NCBI RefSeq assembly: GCF_002197665.1
Contig: NZ_NBBJ01000001.1
Coordinates: 124,001-188,000 of the forward strand
Length of the DNA stretch: 64,000 bases
From: Sphingomonas mucosissima
GTDB lineage: Bacteria; Pseudomonadota; Alphaproteobacteria; Sphingomonadales; Sphingomonadaceae
Direction of reading: 5' to 3'
The notes beneath the pieces are model-generated. The model was not told the origin of the DNA and searched no databases. It worked only from the letters and a program-made list of their open reading frames with translations. Of this stretch, positions 8,981-17,559 are shown piece by piece; the first letter of the stretch is position 1; every line of letters starts with the position of its first letter. Position numbers and translations under genes: made by a program.

Positions 8981-9499
8981 CTACTTCTTTGCCAGTTTCT
9001 CCTTCAGCCCGGCGAGGGCGCCGAACGGGCCGGCTTCGCCTTCGCTCAGCACGCCTGCCTCCTTTAGCGTGGCCTCGGCATTGGGGCCGCGCGGGAAAGG
9101 ATCGAGCGACAGGACCAGGGTTTCGGCGGCGACTTCGCCGAGATCGATGGCGGCGCCTTCGAGCGGGAGCACGTCGATATCCGCATCGTCGAGCTCGACC
9201 TCCTCGCCGCCGCCGAGATCGTCGACGAAGCGCAGGCGCGCGTCCTCGTTCACCGTTGCGGGCAGGGGCTCGCCGGAGATCGAGCAGGCCTGGGTCGCGG
9301 CAGCGGTGACGCGGCCGGTGACGGAAATGCCCGCCGACTCGCGGTGCAGAACGAAGCTGCCGGTCAGCCGCTCGATGCTGAGCAGCCCGAAGCGCTCGGC
9401 AAGGGCGGCGCGCTCGGTCTGATTGGCTTCGATCGTCTCGCTGCGCTCGCCTTCACCGATGGTGTCGACGCGGATGGGACGGGAGAATTCGGGGTTCAT
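8981..9499 (-). CDS. DUF177 (YceD) family protein
   Basis: A 172-residue member of the DUF177/YceD family, whose bacterial and plastid members are linked to 23S rRNA accumulation and large-subunit assembly. The sequence shows the RVTAAATQACSISGEPL core, where other members carry a CxxxLxP-type segment, followed by an acidic stretch near residue 100 and a lysine-rich end (GLKEKLAKK). In many bacteria this gene precedes rpmF; here rpmF is not adjacent. Instead the start overlaps the end of the upstream chaperone gene by four bases, so the two are coupled. Confidence 0.9.
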   Translation of the reverse strand: MNPEFSRPIRVDTIGEGERSETIEANQTERAALAERFGLLSIERLTGSFVLHRESAGISVTGRVTAAATQACSISGEPLPATVNEDARLRFVDDLGGGEEVELDDADIDVLPLEGAAIDLGEVAAETLVLSLDPFPRGPNAEATLKEAGVLSEGEAGPFGALAGLKEKLAKK

Positions 9500-10014
9500 G
9501 CGAGACGTCCTTCCCGCAATGCCGACAAGGGCAGGTCACGCAATGCGGCGTGGAACCGTTGAAGCTGCGTGCTGACATAGGAGGACGCCTCGGGCGCCGG
9601 CGCCTCACCGCGCCACAGGTTGCGGATCAGCGGCTCGCTGAGGTCTCCCGTGGGAAGCGCGGTGCGATAAGCGCCGAGCCGCCCGCCGAGCATGCCCATC
9701 ATGCGCCCGACATGCTTGCCGACCACGATGTCGCCGAAGCCGATCTGTCGCACCTGCGCGTCCATGTCGTCGACGAACCGCTCGGTGAGGTCGGTCGCCA
9801 GCGCGGCGGCGGCCATGTCGCCCTCCGGCTCGGCCTCGATCCGCAGCATCACCATCGCGAGCACCGCTGCCACCATGTCGAACCGGCCATCGAGCGTGTC
9901 CGGCACGGCGCCCGCCAGATACCAATGCGGCTCGCGCGCCTTTGCGACAACCGCGGCATAGAGCGGGGCCGCGGCTTCGCGATCGCGCCGACGGAATCGT
10001 TCAAATAGTCCCAA
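9496..10014 (-). CDS. Ubiquinol-cytochrome c chaperone family protein
   Basis: A 172-residue protein of the CBP3/UQCC1 chaperone family, which in mitochondria assists cytochrome b synthesis and assembly of the bc1 complex. Typical features are the aromatic PHWYLAG segment near residue 30, DGRFDMVAAVLAMVMLRI at about 43-60, and the MDAQVRQIGFGDIVVGKHVG block at about 84-103. The gene precedes, and overlaps by four bases, the DUF177 gene, a pairing I believe to be common in alphaproteobacteria. Function is inferred from the eukaryotic homologues. Confidence 0.9.
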   Translation of the reverse strand: MGLFERFRRRDREAAAPLYAAVVAKAREPHWYLAGAVPDTLDGRFDMVAAVLAMVMLRIEAEPEGDMAAAALATDLTERFVDDMDAQVRQIGFGDIVVGKHVGRMMGMLGGRLGAYRTALPTGDLSEPLIRNLWRGEAPAPEASSYVSTQLQRFHAALRDLPLSALREGRLA

Positions 10015-10139
10015 GATCGTGTTTGCCTGTCGTGCTTGTGTCGAATGTCAGCCCCGCATATTGAGGGGATTGGCCGGCGGCGCAACGGCGCGCCGTATGC
10101 CGCACGCCTTTTGCCCCACGCTAGTTTTGCGGAGTAGCC

Positions 10140-10610
10140 ATGCGTTTTCCCATCCTGATCGCTGCGGCCCTGGCGGTTGCCGCGTCGGCCTGTGCGCCGC
10201 TACGCTCGCATCAGGGCTATGTTGTCGACGCTGACCTCTTGAACGCGGTGCAGCCCGGGGTTGATACGCGCCAGTCCGTGCTGGCGACGCTGGGCCAGCC
10301 GAGCTTCGCGAGCCAGTTCAACCAGGGCGACTGGTATTACGTCTCGCGCGACAGCCGCAACTACGCCTTCAACACGCCCAAGGTGCGCGAGCAGGTGACG
10401 GTGCAGATCAGCTTCGACCAGGCCGGCAACGTGGCGGCGATCCGCCGCTGGGGCGCAGAGCAGGTGGCATCGGTGAGCCCGGCGCGGCGCACCACGCCAA
10501 CGCTGGGCCGCGAGCGCGGCTTCTTCGCCGATCTGTTTGGCAACATCGGCACGGTGGGCGCGGCAGGAGCCGGCGGTCCGGGTGGCGGCGCTGGCGGCAC
10601 CCGCCCGTAA
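10140..10610 (+). CDS. bamE: Outer membrane protein assembly factor BamE (SmpA/OmlA family) lipoprotein
   Basis: BamE is a small lipoprotein of the BAM complex that inserts beta-barrel proteins into the outer membrane. The 156-residue product has a lipoprotein signal with Cys18 (ASAC). It has the family core GYVVDADLLNAVQPGVDTRQSV with the GxP turn (LGQPS), then DWYYVSR and the two-stranded end of the fold. A glycine-rich tail after residue 140 is an extension beyond the usual BamE domain. It is divergent from the chaperone gene and has a GGAG ribosome-binding site. Confidence 0.92.
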   Translation: MRFPILIAAALAVAASACAPLRSHQGYVVDADLLNAVQPGVDTRQSVLATLGQPSFASQFNQGDWYYVSRDSRNYAFNTPKVREQVTVQISFDQAGNVAAIRRWGAEQVASVSPARRTTPTLGRERGFFADLFGNIGTVGAAGAGGPGGGAGGTRP

Positions 10611-10767
10611 GGTGCTGATCAGGCCGGAGGAGACGTGACGGGCGCGTCACGATCCTTTCTGGTACCTGACAAATGCATTCCCGGGCGGTTCAGGCGAATC
10701 GCGGCATATCTCCAATCACAGTGCGGCGCCTGGTTCGGTGTCACGCTACAAGATGGAGGTACAGATC

Positions 10768-11295
10768 ATGCGTAAGTTGATCATTTCCGCGCTGATGGCG
10801 GCGACAGTGATCCCCGGGGTCGCGAGCGCGCAGTCCTATGGCGAGCTGCGCCGTGACCGGCAGGAGATCCGCGAAGAGCGCCGCGAACTGCGTGATGCGC
10901 AGCGCCGCGGTGACTGGCGCGATGTTCGCGACGAGCGGCAGGATCTGCGCGATGCGCGGCGCGAGTATCGCGAAGACCGGCGCGATTACCGCGGCGACTT
11001 GCGCGATCGTGACCGCCGCTGGGGCCGCAACGACTGGCAATCGTATCGCTCGCAGAACCGCGCCCTGTATTCACGCGGCAACTGGCGGGCGCCGTTCCGC
11101 TACAACAATTGGCAGCCGGGCGTCCGCATCGCGCCGGTCTACTACGGCCAGCGCTATTGGATCAACGATCCGTGGCGTTACCGCTTGCCGCCGGCCCGTG
11201 CGAACGCCCGTTGGGTGCGGCATTACAATGACGTGATCCTGGTGGATTACCGCCGCGGGGTCGTGCTGGATGTGATGCGCAACTTCTACTGGTAA
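10768..11295 (+). CDS. RcnB-like periplasmic protein
   Basis: A 175-residue exported protein with a signal peptide (MRKLIISALMAATVIPGVASA). It continues with a highly charged Arg/Asp/Glu segment of short repeats (RRDRQEIREERRELRDAQRR type) at about residues 25-85, then an aromatic C-terminal region with NNWQPG and IAPVYYGQRYWI and the YNDVILVD ending. The C-terminal part matches the RcnB family; E. coli RcnB is a periplasmic factor in nickel/cobalt homeostasis. The Arg-rich spacer is common in sphingomonad members. A strong hairpin follows the stop codon. Metal binding is not demonstrated by the sequence. Confidence 0.8.
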   Translation: MRKLIISALMAATVIPGVASAQSYGELRRDRQEIREERRELRDAQRRGDWRDVRDERQDLRDARREYREDRRDYRGDLRDRDRRWGRNDWQSYRSQNRALYSRGNWRAPFRYNNWQPGVRIAPVYYGQRYWINDPWRYRLPPARANARWVRHYNDVILVDYRRGVVLDVMRNFYW

Positions 11296-11311
11296 TCACG
11301 GCACGCGGAAG

Positions 11312-11340
11312 CGGGCCGGGCGAACAAATCGCCCGGCCCG
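11312..11340 (+). terminator. Rho-independent-like hairpin after the RcnB-like gene
   Basis: A perfect 12-bp stem (CGGGCCGGGCGA paired with TCGCCCGGCCCG) closes a five-base loop 16 bases after the stop codon. No long T run follows, so termination efficiency is uncertain. Confidence 0.7.
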
Positions 11341-11370
11341 TATTCCGTGCGAGGAAGATCAGAAGCAGAA

Positions 11371-11450
11371 CGGCCGCGCCGGATGGGTGTCCGACGCGGC
11401 CGGTGCCTGGCTTGGGTTCCGGCACTAGTCCCGAAAGGGGGGTGGGACTA
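11371..11450. other. Three consecutive hairpins in the leader of the NfrB-like gene
   Basis: Three stem-loops abut one another. The first is 11371-11402 (13-position stem, one mismatch, six-base loop). The second is 11403-11425 (GTGCC/GGCAC plus an inner GG/CC). The third is 11426-11450 (TAGTCCC/GGGACTA, loop GAAAGGGGGGT). They lie in the 288-base gap before the glycosyltransferase gene, beyond the terminator of the previous gene. None is followed by a T run. They could be a structured 5' leader or a small RNA on either strand; no known riboswitch is recognised. Confidence 0.5.
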
Positions 11451-11583
11451 AGCGGCGGAACGCGTGTGCTTCCATTTGGTTCGGCCAGTTCAGCCGAAAT
11501 GGCCTCGCTTGTGCGACATGGTTAATAAAAGATTGTGTAAAGCCTTCTGATGATGAAGGTTCTCCCTGCCGAATAGGGGGAGA

Positions 11584-12966
11584 ATGTTTGGCATGGGGGC
11601 GCTCGTTGTGGCGGGGCTCGACGCAATCGTGCGCGAGCTCACCTTGTTTGCGGCCGTCGGCTTTCTGGTCGGCGGGATTGACGATCTGCTGGTTGACGTA
11701 GCGTGGCTGGGGCATCGGCTGCGGCACGGCACCACCCGGCAGCCGATCAGCAGCTTGCCGGCGCCTGCGCGTTCGGGCGGACTCGCGGTGTTCGTGCCTG
11801 CGTGGGACGAAGCGCTGGTGATCGGCGCCATGCTGCGAACGGCGCTCGCGCGATATGCGGACGCGGATTACCGCATCTATGTCGGCTGCTACCCGAACGA
11901 CCGGGCCACAATCGATGCCGTGGCGGCCGTCGCCGAGCATGACTCGCGCATCCGCCTGGTGATCGGCGGCAATCCGGGCCCGACCACCAAGGCCGACAAT
12001 CTCAACGCCATGTGGCGCGCCATGCAGCGCGACGATGCCGCCTCGGGCGAGCGGACGCGCGGCGTGGTGCTGCATGACGCGGAGGATGTCGTCCACCCGG
12101 CCGAACTGCGCGTGTTCGCGGCGCTGATCGAGCGGCACCCGCTGGTGCAGATCCCGGTGCTGCCGCTGATCGATTCGGAGGCGCGGCTGGTGTCGGGCCA
12201 TTATGCCGATGAGTTCGCCGATTCGCACGGGCGCCAGATGGTGCTGCGGGCGGCGCTCGGCGCTGGCCTGCCGCTGTCGGGCGTAGGGTGCGCCATTGCC
12301 GTCGAGGTGCTCGAAGCGCTGGCGAAGACCTATGGCGCGCCGTTCGACGAGGGGAGCCTGACGGAGGATTATGAACTGGGACTCCGCGTTGGGGCGCTCG
12401 GCTATTCCGCTTGTTTTGCGCGGGTCGAGGACGCGGCCGGCGATCTGGTCGCGGTTCGCGCCTTTTTTCCCTCCACCGTGATGGCGGCGGTCCGGCAGAA
12501 GGCGCGGTGGATGACGGGGATCGCGCTGGCCGGCTGGGATCGAATCGGATGGGCGCGCGCGACGCACCTGGCGGATCATTGGATGCGGATGCGCGATCGG
12601 CGCGCGCCGCTTGCCGTGATCGTGCTCGCCGCAGCGTATCTGGCGGCAGTCGGGTGGGGCCTGTCGGCGGTGCTTCATCTTGTAACCGGGATCGAGGGAT
12701 CGAGCGTCGGCCGGGCGCTTTCGATCGTCCTGTCGATCAACGCCGCGCTGCTGTGCTGGCGGCTGGCCTGGCGGGCAACGTCGACGGGGCGGGCTTATGG
12801 CTGGCGCGAGGCGCTCTGGTCCGTGCCACGTGCCGTTGTCGGCAATCTGATCGCGATGTTCGCCGCGATCCGCGCGGCCGGCCAATATGCCCGGTTGCTG
12901 GCCGGGGCCCCGCCGCGCTGGGACAAGACGACCCATGTTTTCCCCAGCGAGGCGACATCGCTGTGA
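11584..12966 (+). CDS. NfrB-like membrane glycosyltransferase family 2 protein
   Basis: A processive-type GT-A glycosyltransferase of 460 residues. One N-terminal membrane helix (about 17-40) precedes the catalytic domain, which shows the HDAED metal-binding motif at 164-168, the acceptor-side ED of LTEDYELGLR at 261-262 and QKARW at 305-309. Three further helices follow between about 325 and 445. Layout and motifs match the glycosyltransferase part of NfrB, the inner-membrane protein needed for phage N4 adsorption in E. coli, which makes an exopolysaccharide. The C-terminal c-di-GMP-binding region of long NfrB proteins is absent. The stop overlaps the next gene by four bases (GTGA). A TAGGGGGAGA site precedes the start. 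Confidence 0.85.
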   Translation: MFGMGALVVAGLDAIVRELTLFAAVGFLVGGIDDLLVDVAWLGHRLRHGTTRQPISSLPAPARSGGLAVFVPAWDEALVIGAMLRTALARYADADYRIYVGCYPNDRATIDAVAAVAEHDSRIRLVIGGNPGPTTKADNLNAMWRAMQRDDAASGERTRGVVLHDAEDVVHPAELRVFAALIERHPLVQIPVLPLIDSEARLVSGHYADEFADSHGRQMVLRAALGAGLPLSGVGCAIAVEVLEALAKTYGAPFDEGSLTEDYELGLRVGALGYSACFARVEDAAGDLVAVRAFFPSTVMAAVRQKARWMTGIALAGWDRIGWARATHLADHWMRMRDRRAPLAVIVLAAAYLAAVGWGLSAVLHLVTGIEGSSVGRALSIVLSINAALLCWRLAWRATSTGRAYGWREALWSVPRAVVGNLIAMFAAIRAAGQYARLLAGAPPRWDKTTHVFPSEATSL

Positions 12967-14054
12967 GTGCGACTTGGCGTGCGAGCGGGAGCGGCCGGCC
13001 GTTCCGTTTTCTGGCGAGCCTGATCGCGCTGTGGGTGGGGATGCGCATCTTCCAGCTGTGGCCGGTCGAGGGCACGCTCTCGGTGGCCGACGCGCTGGCA
13101 CCGCCAGCGGCGGCGGCAGTGGAGGTGGGACCAAGCGGGGGCACCGCCGACGACCATTTCTGGAAGCAGGCATTTCCGGCACCGATCGCCGTTACTGAAC
13201 CCGCGCGCGGTTTCGCGACCCAGGGTTGGCGGAGCGTGAAGCTCAGGGACAGTGCCGGCGCATCGCGGCGGGCGGCCCCGGCCGGCCATGCCGATAGGAT
13301 CATGTCTGCGGCCATGCCGATAGCGGTTGCCGCTATTGCGCCAGGTCTGGCGCAGGCTGCGGCGGGTGCCGTGCCCGCGTTTCAGACGGCCGTTCCGGCG
13401 CCCGGCGCGCCGCTCTCCGGCCCGGTGGCCGAATCGCGCCTTCGGGGCAGCGGATGGCTTATCGTGCGCGGGGGGCAGGCTGCGCCGTTCGTACCGCAGC
13501 TTGGCGGAAGCCAGGCCGGCGTGCGGCTGACCTATGCGCTCGACACCGCGGGGCGGCTGTCGGCGGCGGGACGGATATCCACTGCGCTGCGCGGGCGGCA
13601 GCGGGAAGCCGCGATCGGGCTAGACTGGCAGCCGACGCGCTTGCCGGTGCACGTTGTCGTTGAACAGCGCATCGGCATCGAACAGGCGCGCGGCGGGCCA
13701 TCGGTGGGGCTGATCGGCGGCTTTGGCCCGACCGCGGTGGCGGGTGGGTTGATGCTCGACGGCTACGGCCAAGCCGGCGTGATCGCCCGCGACGGCGCGG
13801 AAGGCTTTGCCGACGGGGCAGTGCGCCTGTCCCGCGCCGTTGCGACAATCGGCGCCGCGCGGCTCGAGCTGGGGCTCGGCGCTTGGGGCGGGGCGCAGCG
13901 CGGCGCGGCGCGGCTCGACGCGGGACCAAGTGCCAGCGCGGTGCTGCCGATCGCCGGGGCGAACGTGCGCCTGTCGCTTGAATGGCGGGAGCGTTTGGCC
14001 GGCCAGGCAGCGCCAACGTCGGGACCGGCAGTATCGATCGGCACCGATTTCTGA
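12963..14054 (+). CDS. Probable outer-membrane partner resembling the NfrA C-terminal domain
   Basis: A 363-residue protein starting at a GTG that overlaps the glycosyltransferase stop. An N-terminal membrane-anchor-like helix (FRFLASLIALWVGMRIF) is followed by an Ala/Pro-rich linker. From about residue 160 comes a region with LRGSGWLIVRGG, GGSQAGVRLTYAL, YGQAGVIARDG and WGGAQRGAARLDAGPS and an alternating pattern ending in IGTDF, typical of outer-membrane strands. This resembles the C-terminal domain of NfrA, without the N-terminal TPR part. Coupling to an NfrB-like gene supports a joint role in making and exporting a surface glycan. The match is from memory of the family and needs a profile search. 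Confidence 0.7.
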   Translation: MSATWRASGSGRPFRFLASLIALWVGMRIFQLWPVEGTLSVADALAPPAAAAVEVGPSGGTADDHFWKQAFPAPIAVTEPARGFATQGWRSVKLRDSAGASRRAAPAGHADRIMSAAMPIAVAAIAPGLAQAAAGAVPAFQTAVPAPGAPLSGPVAESRLRGSGWLIVRGGQAAPFVPQLGGSQAGVRLTYALDTAGRLSAAGRISTALRGRQREAAIGLDWQPTRLPVHVVVEQRIGIEQARGGPSVGLIGGFGPTAVAGGLMLDGYGQAGVIARDGAEGFADGAVRLSRAVATIGAARLELGLGAWGGAQRGAARLDAGPSASAVLPIAGANVRLSLEWRERLAGQAAPTSGPAVSIGTDF

Positions 14055-14100
14055 TCGCAAGTGCTTCCGCCCCGCGCGCGATCGGCATATCGGGAGGGGG

Positions 14101-15015
14101 ATGGATCTCTACCTTCCGATCGCGAACCTCTCGGTCAACGCGCTCGTGATCATCGCCCTGGGCGGTGGCGTGGGGATCCTGTCCGGCATGTTCGGGGTCG
14201 GCGGCGGATTTCTCACGACGCCGCTGCTCATCGTTTATGGCATCCCCCCGACGGTGGCCGCTGCCTCGGCCGCCAGTCAGGTGACGGGCGCGAGCGTGTC
14301 GGGCGTATCGGCTTACTTCCGGCGCGGCGGCGTGGACGTGAAGATGGGCGGCGTGATGGTGATCGGCGGCGTCATGGGATCGCTGTTCGGCGCGTGGCTG
14401 TTTCGCCTGCTTCAGGCATCCGGCCAGATCGATACCGCGATTGCGATCACCTATGTGCTGCTGCTCTCTTCGATCGGCGCGCTGATGCTGAAGGAATCGC
14501 TGGAAGCGATCGCCGTCACGCGCGGGCGGCGGGCCGTGCCGCCGCGGCGCCGGCGGCACCATCCGCTTGTCGCGTCCTTGCCCTTCCGCATGCGCTTCTA
14601 CCGATCGGGCCTGTATATCTCGCCGCTCGCCCCGCTGTTGCTTGGATTCGGAACCGGCATTCTCACGATCCTGCTCGGCGTGGGCGGCGGCTTCGTGCTG
14701 GTGCCGGCGATGATCTACCTGCTCGGCATGGCGACGCAGGTCGTGGTCGGCACGTCGCTGTTCCAGATCCTGTTCGTCACCGCCGCCGCCACCATGGTTC
14801 ATGCGATGACGACCAAGGCGGTGGACATCGTGCTCGCCGGGCTGCTGCTGATCGGATCGGTGATCGGCGCCCAGGTCGGCGCGCGGTTCGCCGCCAAGGC
14901 GCGGCCGGAATATCTGCGGCTCGCATTGGGGCTGATGGTGCTGCTGGTCGCGGGGCGAATCGCGCTTGGGCTAGGGTGGCGGCCGGACGAAATCTATTCG
15001 ATCGAGCTGTCGTGA
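14101..15015 (+). CDS. TauE/SafE family sulfite/anion exporter
   Basis: A polytopic membrane protein of 304 residues in the TauE/SafE (DUF81) family, which exports sulfite, sulfoacetate or related organosulfur anions. The internal duplication is visible as two GxGVGGGF motifs, one in SGMFGVGGGFLTTPLL near residue 30 and one in LLGVGGGFVLVPAMIYLLG near residue 200. About eight helices are predicted, with a basic cytoplasmic loop (RRRRHH) in the middle. It overlaps the next gene by four bases (GTGA), so the two work as a pair. The substrate is unknown. Confidence 0.9.
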   Translation: MDLYLPIANLSVNALVIIALGGGVGILSGMFGVGGGFLTTPLLIVYGIPPTVAAASAASQVTGASVSGVSAYFRRGGVDVKMGGVMVIGGVMGSLFGAWLFRLLQASGQIDTAIAITYVLLLSSIGALMLKESLEAIAVTRGRRAVPPRRRRHHPLVASLPFRMRFYRSGLYISPLAPLLLGFGTGILTILLGVGGGFVLVPAMIYLLGMATQVVVGTSLFQILFVTAAATMVHAMTTKAVDIVLAGLLLIGSVIGAQVGARFAAKARPEYLRLALGLMVLLVAGRIALGLGWRPDEIYSIELS

Positions 15016-15770
15016 AGCTGCTCGCGCTGGTTCTCGCGGCGCCGCTGCTGCTCGCCCAGGCGAAGCCGGTGCTGGTGCCCGACGTGTCGCAGCGCGAGAT
15101 CCGTATCGCCTACAGCTTCACCGGTGCCGAACTGCTGCTGTTTGGCGCAATTCTCTATCCCGGCGGAAAACTGCCCGATGATGAGCATCGGACCGATCTG
15201 GTCGTGGTGGTGAAGGGCCCGGTCCAGTCGATCACGGTGCGCGAAAAGGAGAAGCTGGCGGGCGTCTGGGTGAACGCGCAGGCGCTGCGGTACCGGTCTG
15301 CACCCAGTTTCTACGCCATCGCCTCGTCCCGGCCGATCGAGCGGATCGTCGATGAGCGGACCCGCGCGATTTACGAACTGGGGCTCGATAGCTTGCAACT
15401 GTCCCCCGCTTCATCGGCGGCGCCGACGGTGCAGGACCGATTCGCGCGCGGGCTGGTGGACCTGCGGCGCCGCGCCGGCCTGTATGTCGAGGCGCCGCGC
15501 GCCGTTGAGATCACGCAGGACGTGCTGTATCGTGCCCGCGTCAGCATTCCGGCGCGCGTGCCGGTGGGGCAGTTCACTGCCGAGACATTCCTGATTCGCG
15601 AAGGCAAGGTGCTGGCCGCCGCCGTGCGCGAGATCACGGTCGAGAAGGCCGGTTTTGAGCGTTATGTCGCGCGTGCGGCGGACCGCAATGCGGTGCCATA
15701 CGGGCTGGTTGCCGTTGCCATGTCGGTGCTGCTCGGGTGGGGCGCGGGGCGGCTGGCGCAGCGCGTGTAA
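15012..15770 (+). CDS. TIGR02186-like membrane-anchored periplasmic protein
   Basis: A 252-residue protein starting at GTG, with a short signal-like segment (LLALVLAAPLLLAQA), a periplasmic region and one C-terminal helix (VPYGLVAVAMSVLLGWGAGRL). Recognisable blocks are VLVPDVSQREIRIAYSFTGAELLLFGAI and IASSRPIERIV. These match the family described as TIGR02186, which regularly follows a TauE/SafE permease gene in alphaproteobacteria. It is translationally coupled to that permease here and is presumably an accessory subunit; its activity is not known. Confidence 0.85.
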   Translation: MKLLALVLAAPLLLAQAKPVLVPDVSQREIRIAYSFTGAELLLFGAILYPGGKLPDDEHRTDLVVVVKGPVQSITVREKEKLAGVWVNAQALRYRSAPSFYAIASSRPIERIVDERTRAIYELGLDSLQLSPASSAAPTVQDRFARGLVDLRRRAGLYVEAPRAVEITQDVLYRARVSIPARVPVGQFTAETFLIREGKVLAAAVREITVEKAGFERYVARAADRNAVPYGLVAVAMSVLLGWGAGRLAQRV

Positions 15771-15860
15771 CCGATTGACCGGCAGGTAAAATCGCCGTCA
15801 CGCTCTGTTTACGCTTCGCCGTTAAGCTTGTTCGGATGGGAATAGCCGCGAGAAGCCCTG

Positions 15861-17522
15861 ATGAGTGAGATGCCGGCGCCACAGGCGTTCGAGCAGGCAA
15901 TCGCCGCTGCGCAAGCTTGCCTGCCGACCGATCTGGAGCCGATCGGCCTGGTCGTCGAGATCGCAGGGTCGTGCAGCCAGGTCGTGTTCGACGCGGCCGC
16001 GCTGGCCGCGCTTTCCAGCCATCCCGATCCGGTGATTGCCGGCGGCGGGCAGGTCGGCGGGCAGATCAAGGTGCGCGTTGGCCCGTCCTGGCTGATCGCG
16101 AACATCCGATCACTGCGGCTGGAGGATTTCAACAGCGGCCGGATCGTCGCCTCGATCGATTTCCTCGGCGAGGGTGACGAAGAAAAGCTGACGGGTCGAT
16201 TGTACCAGTTCCGCCGCGGGGTGACGCGCTATCCGGCGCCCGGCGCCGAGGTGTATCCGATTTCCAGCGCCGATCTGCGGCAGGTTTATGCCGGCGAAGG
16301 GCGCGCGCATGTGGAGATCGGCAACGTTTATCCCACCACCGACGTTCGCGCGGCGCTGTATGTCGATGCGATGCTGGGCAAGCATTTCGCGCTGCTCGGC
16401 TCGACGGGTACCGGCAAGTCCACATCGGCCGCGCTGATCCTTCACCGGATCTGCGAACTAGCGCCGCAGGGCCATGTGGTGATGATCGATCCGCACGGCG
16501 AGTACGCCGCCGCGTTTCGCGCGAACGGCGCGATCTACGACGTCTCCAATCTCCAGATGCCGTATTGGCTGATGAACTTCGAGGAGCATTGCGAGGTTTT
16601 CCTGACGTCGCAGGGCGCCGAGCGGCAGGTCGACGCGGACATTCTGGCGAAATGCCTGCTGGCCGCGCGCGCCAAGAGCCGCGTCGGCAGCGAGATCCCG
16701 AAGCTGACGGTTGATGCGCCGGTCCCGTATCTGCTGAGCGATCTGACCACCCTCATCCAGCATGAGATGGGCAAGATGGACAAGGCGTCGAACACGGCGC
16801 CCTATCTGCGGCTGAAGACCAAGATCGAGGAGATCCGGGCCGATCCGCGGTACAGCTTCATGTTTTCTGGCATGCTGGTGGCGGATACGATGGGCGACTT
16901 CATTCGCCGCGTATTCCGCCTGCCGGGAGACGGGCGGCCGATCTCGATTATCGACGTTTCCGGCGTTCCCAACGAGATCACGTCCGTCGTCGTCGCGGTG
17001 CTGAGCCGCATGGTGTTCGACTTCGCCATCTGGTCCCGCAACGAGCCGCAGCGTCCGATCCTGCTCGTGTGCGAGGAAGCGCATCGCTATATCCCGCGCA
17101 CCGACGATGGCTCATCCGTCAGCCGCATCCTGAGCCGGATCGCCAAGGAAGGACGCAAATATGGCGTCTCGCTCGGCCTGATCACGCAGCGGCCGTCCGA
17201 TCTGGCGGAGGGCGTGCTGTCGCAATGCGGCACGATCATCGCCATGCGGCTCAATAACGATCGCGACCAGGCGTTCGTGCGCGCTGCGATGCCGGAGGGT
17301 GCGCGGGGATTTCTCGATTCGATTCCCGCGCTACGCAATCAGGAATGCATCATCTGCGGCGAAGGCGTGGCGATTCCGATCCGGGTCGCTTTCGACCGGC
17401 TGGAAGAGACGAAGCGCCCGGCATCGGCCGATCCGATCTTCTCGCAATTGTGGCGCGACGTTGGGTATGAGGACGAGATCATCCAGCGCACCATCCAGAA
17501 GTGGCGCGCGCAGGGGCGCTGA
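15861..17522 (+). CDS. HerA-like ATPase with N-terminal beta domain
   Basis: A 553-residue ATPase of the HerA/FtsK superfamily (DUF87). An N-terminal beta-rich domain of about 120 residues resembling a HAS barrel precedes the motor. The motor carries Walker A GSTGTGKST at 180-188, a Walker B-like ILLVCEEAHRYIP near 405 and the RIAKEGRKYGVSLGLITQRPSDL sensor region. HerA proteins are hexameric DNA translocases that work with the NurA nuclease in archaea. No nuclease gene is adjacent, so the partner is unknown. A second, shorter HerA-type protein is encoded at 45041-46498. The plain chromosomal context argues against a defence island. Confidence 0.85.
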   Translation: MSEMPAPQAFEQAIAAAQACLPTDLEPIGLVVEIAGSCSQVVFDAAALAALSSHPDPVIAGGGQVGGQIKVRVGPSWLIANIRSLRLEDFNSGRIVASIDFLGEGDEEKLTGRLYQFRRGVTRYPAPGAEVYPISSADLRQVYAGEGRAHVEIGNVYPTTDVRAALYVDAMLGKHFALLGSTGTGKSTSAALILHRICELAPQGHVVMIDPHGEYAAAFRANGAIYDVSNLQMPYWLMNFEEHCEVFLTSQGAERQVDADILAKCLLAARAKSRVGSEIPKLTVDAPVPYLLSDLTTLIQHEMGKMDKASNTAPYLRLKTKIEEIRADPRYSFMFSGMLVADTMGDFIRRVFRLPGDGRPISIIDVSGVPNEITSVVVAVLSRMVFDFAIWSRNEPQRPILLVCEEAHRYIPRTDDGSSVSRILSRIAKEGRKYGVSLGLITQRPSDLAEGVLSQCGTIIAMRLNNDRDQAFVRAAMPEGARGFLDSIPALRNQECIICGEGVAIPIRVAFDRLEETKRPASADPIFSQLWRDVGYEDEIIQRTIQKWRAQGR

Positions 17523-17559
17523 GCCGGGGATCGCCACCTGGGCTGCTAGGCGCGACTGG

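Noticed and set aside
11521..11545. Possible CtrA binding site TTAA-N7-TT in the NfrB-like gene leader
   Set aside because: The second half-site reads TTGT instead of TTAA, so the match is too weak to support.
11425..13182. A 585-codon minus-strand frame antisense to the NfrB-like gene
   Set aside because: It is rich in Arg, Pro and His, typical of antisense to a high-GC gene, and the plus-strand frame carries clear glycosyltransferase motifs.
15861..17522. HerA-like ATPase as part of a phage defence island
   Set aside because: No nuclease, Sir2, restriction or toxin gene is adjacent here or at the second HerA-like gene, and the neighbours are housekeeping.
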